A stretch of DNA of 64,000 nucleotides, from positions 65,558,001 through 65,622,000 of the forward strand of contig NC_080588.1 in assembly GCF_029962835.1 (NCBI RefSeq), read 5' to 3'. The translations under genes were made by a program, and so were the position numbers. The number at the start of each line of letters is the position of its first letter. The first letter of the stretch is position 1. Origin of the DNA: Magnolia sinica. Lineage: Eukaryota > Streptophyta > Magnoliopsida > Magnoliales > Magnoliaceae. This document shows, piece by piece, positions 57,288-64,000 of the stretch. The notes under the pieces are model-generated. The model made no database searches. It was not told where the DNA came from and was given only the letters and a program-made list of their open reading frames with translations.

Positions 57288-60200
57288 ATGCCAATAAGCT
57301 TGGTAGCATCAAATTTCAATCCATTTTCAGCCATTTTCAGATCAAAGACCAGACCTTATTTAATCCCATCTCTTACTGCTACTACTATCCGTTGCAGCTC
57401 TCTCACAAGTATGTAAAAATACACACATTTTTTTTTTTTACTTGTTTGGTGCTTTTTCCTTCATTTTCTTTTGTTGGGTATGTTCTTTTTCTTGTTAATC
57501 AGCAGAATTCATGTTTGGGTTTTCATTTTCCTGATGAATTTTGATTTGGGTGTTGTTAATTTTCATTGGATTTGTAGTTTATGTGTTCAAAATTTGAAAT
57601 GTGCTGGAGGAATTGTAGGGTACTGATGCGGCATGTCGGTGTAGTGGGGCACATGGTCAGGTAATCTAGGCTGGTTTTATGATGGGACCCACCAATGATG
57701 GAGGGTTGCCTAGAGATTATCCCGGATTGGAAGTTGCTAACCTTTTGATCAATGGCTTAAAGATGGACGGTTAAGGAAAAAGTACAGCCAGCAGGAAAAA
57801 ATTCAAATATTGGATAGACAGGATCTTTTAATCTGGGAGATTTTTAGAATTTCTATCTTCTTAATAAATATTTGATTTGGGTATTGTTAATTTATTTTTG
57901 TTGGATTTGTAGTTTGTGTTGGAAAAAAAAAATTGAATTGTGGTGGAGAAATTAGTAAATTAAAGGCCCTGCTGCTCCATGTCCATATAGTGGGGCCCGT
58001 GGTTAGGTGATCCACATTGTTGATATGATTGGACTCACCATTGATGGAGGGGTGTCTAAAAATTATCCCGAATTAGAAGCTCCTAGCCCTTTGACCAATG
58101 GCTTAAAATAGACTGTTAAGGAAACAATACAGCATGGTCTGGAGAAAGTTCAGACATTGGATAGACAGGATCTTTCAGTGTGGGAGGTTTCAGGGCACAG
58201 CCAATCCTACATTGACAGAGGAACCCCCGAGATGGGTGGTTTGGATGGGCTCGCTTTTGCATAGCCGCTTCATCAGGACAACTATTCACGGTGGATGCAC
58301 CAGAGGGGGGGGTGGGGGGTGGGGTTCTAGTTTCACATTGCCCTGATGATGGTAGATTTTGTTAGTGTGGCTGTTGTCAAATATTGGCTTAGAGTGGTTG
58401 TGTAGTTGTTTCAGTGGCTTCTGTTTATGGTTCAGATTTTTTGTGTTGGTGGTTCGATATAGAGGCAATCTCATCTGGGTATTGTGGTTTTTCGTTAGAT
58501 TCTTTTTGTTTGTGTATGAATTTTGTTGTGGAACTGTGTTGACATCAGTGAAATTGATTCCGTTATAGTTGCAGAGAATTTTGTTATGGTTGTTATATTA
58601 TAAGTAGTTGATAAAGCGTGAATGGTGGTGTTTGGTTATCTTTTTTATTTCCCCCTTTCCTTTCTTACTTTGTTTATGGTTTTAAACAATTAATGGAGAA
58701 ATATAGGAGAGAGGAAGGGTCTCCACATGGTCTTTATTGACTTAGAGAAAGCATAAGATGGGCTCTGTAGGGAGTTAATCTGTTGGGTGTTGGAAGAGAA
58801 AGGAGTTTTAAGAGGATATATTAACGTGATCAAGGATAAGTATGAGGGGGCAGTAGCAAATGTGAGGACAATTGGTGGAGAGATGGGTTCCTAATCATTG
58901 TAGGGTGAACTAGGGTTCGGCATTGAGCCATGTAACTTCTCACATTGGTTATGAACAAGTTAACGAGACATTTGGAGGAAGAGATCCCATGGTGTATGAC
59001 ATATGTTGTTTGCAGATGGCATAGTTTATTTACAAGATTTTTTTATATTTTATTTTTGGCTGGGAGCAGGTAATGTACCATGCTTTAGTTTGACTAATTT
59101 TAAATCCTTAAAATTCTAAAGCATGGGAATTTTAGAATTAGTTAAGATTGCTGCACCAATAAGTTTGCCAAAATAACCACTTTTGGTACCTTGGGTCAAT
59201 AATTCATGAGCGTGGAGAGAATGAGAAGGATATTGAATTCAAGTTAGGTGGAAGAAATGGAGACATGCCTCTAGAGTTTTATATGATCGTTGTGTCTCTC
59301 TCAAACTGAAAGGAAATTTTATAGGATAACTATCAGGCTAGCCATGCTTTATGGGACAAAATATTAGGTAGTTAAGGAACAACACATTCATAGGATGAGT
59401 GTAGCTGAGAGGAGGATGTTTAGATGGAAAGAGGCAAGATGAGCAAGGATAGAATTAGAAATGAATGCATTCAAGGGAATTTAGGAGTAGCACCAATAGG
59501 TAATAAGATGAGGAAGAGACTTTCTTGCTAGGATGCATAATCTATAGTGTGCTGTTTTTGTATGTACCATGTTTCTACATTCCGTATTTGTGTGTCATGA
59601 TGCTGGCGAGAAACACCTCCTGCGAGTATGCTGACCCAGAACAAATTGACAAACAATCTGCTGTGGTTGTTTATGCAAGCTTAATTATATTGTCTATTTT
59701 GGAATCTGTGGTGACATAGGAAGGGTAGGTATCTAGGTTGAGCCAAACCGCAACCAGTTACAAGATCACCCAGGACACTTTCAGCTACAAGATTCTATTC
59801 CATGCTTGCTTGCTGCACATAGATGTGAAATACATATAAGCTTTCTTTGTACTCGCCCCAAAACATTATGCTGAAATCTTCAACATGATCATTTTAGCAA
59901 GAGAAATTTTAGTGCTACTCTCTCGTTAGGTGAGCCACATTTGTATGCTTAATTCAGGCCATTAGTCCATATCTTGAAACTGTCCACATGCACTTATGCC
60001 CACCTGATGAGTGGCCAGCCCGTGGTATGCCAAAACAGTTACATAAAGGCCGTTATAGAAAAAATGACCCATAACAGCTCTTTAACAGTACTGAAACAGA
60101 TTTTATTTTTTTTTCAAGAAAAAATAAAAATAAATCTGTAATGGCTGCTATGGCCCGTATCGTAATGGTAACGGCTATGGCTGTTACAGCCACCGTTTAC

Positions 60201-60431
60201 TGTTATGGAGCACCTTTGGCCAGCCTGATTTTTGAGCTAGCGCACATATGTGATGGGCCCCACTTGATGCACATCCCTATCCCACATGTGTGCCATTCTT
60301 TTATGTTGGAAACAAGCAGCCCTGAAAAGGCTATGCTTTTGATATGTTGAGTTGGTGTATGTTGTTCTTTTAATATGCACTGAGGAACATATAATTCGAG
60401 GTAATTCAAGAAGTATTTATGGAAGGAAATG

Positions 60432-60470
<39 letters not shown>

Positions 60471-61027
60471 GTCCACTCACAAGATATGAGATCCCTTTGA
60501 GGGAGTTAGCATCCTAACAGTCTTCAATTTGATAGATGCAATTTGTTGCACATATAAAATAAGACGAAATACTTCTGGTAAAGCTTTCAATATCATCAGA
60601 AGCTGTTTCCTCAGACCATTAACTTGATTATCTTATGCCGTTGTGTCTCTTACAGCTCTTGAAATTGGTTTTTCTTTCTTGGTCCAATTGCAGACATGGA
60701 TGGCGCTGCAGGCCCAAACTTGTTCCCGTTGCACCGTTGTAAAACTCTGCACCTGGTTTGTATTGATTTTGTCTTTTTTCTTTCTCCCATATAAGCATTG
60801 ATATGCTTGTGATTATGAGCTATTTCGTTTTTTTTTTTTTTTTTGAAGGGATCTTCTCAAGATTGCCTTATTTTTCACTAGCTTTAAAGCATCGTGGTCT
60901 TATAAAACAATACATACAGGTGAGACATGCACAAGGGATTCACAATGTAGAAGGGGAAAATAATTATCAAGCATACTTATCTCCAGATTTTTTTGATGCA
61001 CAGCTTACCCCTCTTGGCTGGGAGCAG
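57288..61027 (+). CDS. Phosphoglycerate-mutase-like protein (histidine phosphatase superfamily), 5' part only
   Basis: Coding exons: 57288-57408, 60694-60755, 60920-61027, with phase-consistent GT-AG introns (GTATGT donor at 57409; CAG acceptors before 60694 and 60920; GTAATG donor at 61028). The 97 visible residues contain MDGAAGPNLFPLHRCKTLHL and VRHAQGIHNVEGENN. RHAQG is the RHG-type catalytic motif whose histidine becomes phosphorylated, and LTPLGWEQ follows as in plant phosphoglycerate-mutase-like protein 1 (Arabidopsis At5g64460 type). The family's later exons, with the second catalytic histidine, lie past the window edge. Exon 1 adds about 41 residues rich in Ser, Thr, Phe and Arg with few acids, ending RCSSLTN in frame with the conserved MDGAAG: a likely plastid transit peptide. 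Translation could also start at 60696 and give a cytosolic form. The true substrate of this family is poorly known. Confidence 0.88.
57535..58200. repeat. Two-copy ~335-bp tandem duplication in intron 1
   Basis: 57535-57850 and about 57868-58200 share TTTGATTTGGGT, GTTGTTAATTT, GGATTTGTAGTTT, GTAGTGGGGC, AATGATGGAGGG, ATTATCCCG and TTGGATAGACAGGATCTTT in the same order. Copies are moderately diverged, with a few indels. Confidence 0.75.
58713..59520 (+). pseudogene. Decayed LINE reverse-transcriptase fragment
   Basis: Translation with frame changes gives LHMVFIDLEKA, then KGVLRGYINVIKDKYEGA, LFADGIVYLQD (active-site FADD box with the second Asp changed to Gly), YLGSIIHERGE and DRIRNECIQGNLGVAPIGNKM. 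These are the standard landmarks, in order, of a plant LINE polymerase. Several stops and frameshifts make it dead. It lies in intron 1 of the phosphatase-like gene, in the same orientation, and belongs to the same family as the broken minus-strand LINE at 46190-53400. Confidence 0.85.
60432..60466. repeat. (AT)n microsatellite in intron 1 of the phosphatase-like gene
   Basis: About 17 AT dinucleotides without interruption, some 230 bp before exon 2. Confidence 0.9.
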
Positions 61028-62029
61028 GTAATGTCTGATAGCTTTTTCAGTTTCATGTCTAGCTGATTCTGGTGTCCTTTCATATTCTAGCCCCAGCTCT
61101 TCTCATGTTTGTTCAAGAAGTCAAACTTGTTTTATCCTTTCATTATAAACTCATACTTTTAGCGCACTTCTTAAAGAGGCATAATGAATTTATACTTCCT
61201 TTTAGTGCAGTTATTAATTCTAAACCTCAGTGACTTGACTCAAAACTGGTCCAAGTCAATTCAAATCGACAATATTTCAAGCTGAGTCACCATGAAACTT
61301 GACCATGAGAGTGATTCAGTCTTGACTCCGCGAGTCAACTCGATGAATCGGTCATCTTGATGTGACTCAGCATGACCCGAACCAAGTCACTCACCTGAAA
61401 AGACATTAAATTTTTTTTATTTTTTATTTTTTAAAAGTAGAAGGGAGGGTTTGAATGCACGACCTTTCTTAGGAGTACCGACATCCCTAATCAGCATGCC
61501 AAGGACTGTTGTTTATTAGTTCTTCAAATATTTTATGTTTTACCTCAATAAAACTACCTAGAATATTTATAAAAATTACTAAAATAAATTATTACATTTT
61601 GAGTCAAGTAAAGACTCCTCCGAGTCTCTGTGTCAACCCAACCCAGCTGAATATCTAGTCGAGTCTAGTTTTTGAGTTTTTAACTATGGTTGTAGCAATT
61701 GGTTTCTTGAATCTATCATGGCTGTGGAAAGACATTCATGGGCATACCAATCATGCATCACTAATTGTTTTGTGTTTACATAGCTGATTCAGATTTTCTT
61801 CTTATTCCTGAGCAGTCACATGAAGTCCTAAATTTGTAGAAGTGGATGCTTACAGGGATACTTGTAGAACTTTGATATCTTGTATTTGTTGGGCTTGGAA
61901 AGGCTTAGAGTGTTTTTGGGCATGTGGTCCCCATGCATTTTTCATTGATTGTGAAGTTTTTGAGTCTTAAGGGTATTTTCACCAAGTTCCTCAAAGTAAT
62001 ATGGATATATTATTCTTTTCTTGGGAAGC

Positions 62030-63227
62030 CATGGAAGCCGATGAAGGAGCACGCATCCCGTGCATCGTAGGAGCACTGAGCCTTTCGTACTCTAGCCCTG
62101 TAGATACAAATGTCTACAGCTACTAAGCGGTAAGAGAAGCTTCATATCGCGAGACGCGTGGCCTTGAGATTCGCAATCGCAACACGTGTCAACCATCACT
62201 TCACGCCCTCTTAGCCATGCGGATGGAGGAGCTTCGACCACGTCACCCAAGCAATGCGGAGTTTTTTAGAGACCCGAAACGTCAGACCTGGATTTGTAAG
62301 TATGGGCCGCGTGGCAAGTTCGGTGTATGTGCCGAAGGCTCGGAGGAGGATTGGGGAGTGTCAGTAGGGTCAGTAGTCAATTTCTCGTCAGATAAGTGTG
62401 CCTCGGACCACACGAACCCAACAACTTTCGATCTTAACTAATCCTTATGCATTGACCCTCTTTTTGAACCTATTCTTCTGCCAATCTCTCGAGAAGCCTC
62501 AGCGCCTTTTGCGGAGGAGTTCTCTCGTGAAGGTGAAACCCCTCTCTCGATCCATCCTTGGGTGACCTAGAAGATCACCTCGCCTCTGCGTCAATCGGGT
62601 CCAAGCAATCCTCAGCCCCCCAATCCACACTGGTGGGCTAACCACGATCCATTCCTCACCACAGGAACGATGCCACTTATGTGGGAGGTAGAAGAATCTC
62701 CCGATCTCGACTTCTGGTCGTGGAATTTGGAAAATTAGGATTCTCCAACCATTTCATTATCCTCTCCCATTTCTCCCAGAAGCGGCACGTCAGAGCTAGT
62801 ACTAACCACTCTTTTTTAGGAGGAAAGCGTAGAAGGCTTCATTGAAGCAGAGCCCTTGCAGATTCGGGTAGGAAAAATATCAGAAGAGACGGAGAACACT
62901 CAATTGATGAAGGTGGATGCTGACTCTCAGAGGGCCAAGTTGATTGACGTCATCCAAAGGAAAAAATGGATCAGAGATGCCATTGGACACGTGGGAAGAT
63001 CTTTAGGGCTATTGTTCGGGGACAGTCCAAAAGATTACATAGCCCTTTTCCAATGTGTTGAGACCCGAGGTTGACCGTTACTAGGAACAAGATCTCCTAG
63101 ACAACATCCCTCTAGACCGAGCAGCAAGCAACAGGGAACTCCACAGCCTTACATCTACTCTCAGTTCATCCATTGGCTTCAAATTGGGAACAGAGAATGT
63201 AGGTAAAAGGGGCAGTTCGGTTTCTCT
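62030..63227 (+). mobile_element. LINE 5' part with a decayed ORF1-like region
   Basis: The GC-rich stretch ahead of the endonuclease ORF differs in composition from the surrounding intron. It holds two short open stretches (62217-62441 and 62856-63074) that look like broken pieces of an L1-type ORF1; I see no intact zinc knuckle or RNA-binding motif. The 5' boundary near 62030 is a guess from the composition change. Confidence 0.55.
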
Positions 63228-64000
63228 ATGAAGTTCCTCTCGTGGAATGTTAGAGGAGTCGGGTTGAAGCAGAAAAGAAGACTCCTCAAAGACACATGCG
63301 GACAAAACAATCCAGATGTTTTTTTTTTTTTTTAAAGGCAAAACAATCCAGATGTGATTTGTTTCCAGGAGACAAAGGATTAAAATTTTACTGATCAGCT
63401 GATGGGCTCTCTTTGGAAGGCTCAAGATGCAAAATGGGTAGTGTTGGAGGCTACTGGTAATGCGGGAGGTATCCTAGTGGCGTGGAAATCATCTATATGG
63501 TCTCTCGACAATAGTTGGAAAGGAGATTTCTCTCTTTCAATTATTCTTAGAAACATCTCCTTCGACTTCTGTTGTCTTATTACCTTAGTCTACGGTCCTA
63601 ATTTGGAAGACAGTAGAAACGATTTCTGGGTGGAACTTAGTGCTACAAGTTGCAAATTTGACGGCTCATGGTGCTTATGTGGAGATTTCAATATAACGAG
63701 ATATGCCGAAGAGAAGTCCCACGACACCAAGGTTACTCTAGCAATGCGGACTTTCTCTTCTTGGATCAATGACCAAGAGCTAGTGGACCTTCCCCTGCTA
63801 GGCTCAAGATTCACCTAGACCAACGGGGGGTTGAAGCCGATTCTCTCCAAACTGGACAGATTTTTGGTCTCCACCGATTGGACTGAGTCATTTCCTTTAG
63901 TGTCCCAGTCGGTCCTTCCGAGAACCACATCAGACCACTGCCTGGTGATTCTTGCAGCTGAAGATCAAAGTTAGGGCTCGAAACCTTTCGGGTTCGAAAT
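63228..64000 (+). pseudogene. L1-type LINE ORF2, endonuclease domain, truncated by the window end
   Basis: The ORF starts at ATG 63228 with MKFLSWNVRGVG. It then shows the AP-endonuclease landmarks CFQETK (near 63360), VYGPN (near 63590), CGDFN (near 63680) and TSDHCLV (near 63930), as in plant L1-like elements. It is broken: a 36-bp insertion including a T tract (63320-63355), a TAA near 63380, a TAG replacing a Trp near 63816 and another TAG near 63972. The reverse transcriptase would lie beyond the window. Confidence 0.88.
63303..63355 (-). mobile_element. 19-bp poly(A)-only insertion with a 17-bp target duplication
   Basis: CAAAACAATCCAGATGT occurs at 63303-63319 and exactly again at 63339-63355. 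Between them lie 14 Ts and AAAGG, which on the minus strand is CCTTT followed by 14 As. This is the footprint of target-primed reverse transcription that stopped almost at once, leaving a tail and five bases. Confidence 0.8.

Larger units (their letters stand above)
57409..60693 (+). other. Intron 1 of the phosphatase-like gene
   Basis: A 3.3-kb GT-AG intron containing a two-copy tandem duplication (57535-58200), a decayed LINE reverse-transcriptase relic (58713-59520), a stray copy of the exon 3/donor junction (59056-59076) and an (AT)n tract (60432-60466). The remaining stretches 58201-58712 and 59521-60431 show no gene; near 60060-60180 there is an imperfect hairpin around an A/T-rich loop. 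Confidence 0.8.
61028..64000 (+). other. Start of intron 3 of the phosphatase-like gene
   Basis: No further exon of the family is recognisable up to the window end, so the intron is at least 2.97 kb. It holds an unclassified repeat at about 61205-61690 (A/T-rich, with runs of GACTC and GAGTC motifs) and a LINE from about 62030 onward. 61691-62029 shows nothing recognisable. Confidence 0.65.

Overview
This window is nuclear DNA from a flowering plant. It is AT-rich, gene-poor and packed with small transposable elements, and the coding sequence is split by spliceosomal introns. Both real genes match typical angiosperm families. Palindromic elements rich in GGGCCCACC are very abundant; I associate that look with woody, possibly magnoliid-type genomes, but the window does not prove it.

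Two genes are supported. (1) 15368-17944, minus strand: a complete four-exon bHLH transcription factor of subfamily IIIb (bHLH93/bHLH61-like, 333 codons), with a repeat-rich 5' leader at 17945-18412. (2) 57288-61027 and beyond, plus strand: the first three coding exons of a phosphoglycerate-mutase-like protein (histidine phosphatase superfamily). Exon 1 encodes a plastid-transit-like peptide, and the gene runs off the right edge. They are about 40 kb apart, on opposite strands, with no evident functional link.

Layout. 1-2786: repeats with a ~35-bp minisatellite. 2787-9900: two consecutive duplicated blocks (A-A'-B-B'). 10684-12515: an array of a ~240-bp tandem repeat. 13983-14490: a Mutator-type element with 9-bp target duplication. 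15368-18480: the bHLH gene and its leader. 19363-19489: a tRNA-type SINE. 21830-23340: a decayed copia polymerase fragment, minus strand. 25066-33900: many small elements, including a hAT-type element (30278-31274) carrying pieces of a V-ATPase subunit c gene. 37590-38117, 39360-39563, 42152-42375: more small inverted-repeat elements. 44366-45093: a SINE split by a Tourist-like element. 46190-53400: one badly broken LINE, minus strand, interrupted by several insertions including a 1.08-kb Mutator-type element. 53402-54604: an inverted-repeat element containing a minisatellite. 55597-56284: a long hairpin. 57288-64000: the phosphatase gene, with LINE relics in introns 1 and 3.

Most of the interest lies in the transposons: clear target-site duplications, nested insertions of known order, a captured host gene fragment and a nearly body-less poly(A) insertion. 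I see no prokaryotic features, CRISPR, rRNA genes or functional tRNA genes. Similarity statements rest on my recognition of families by eye; no database search was run.
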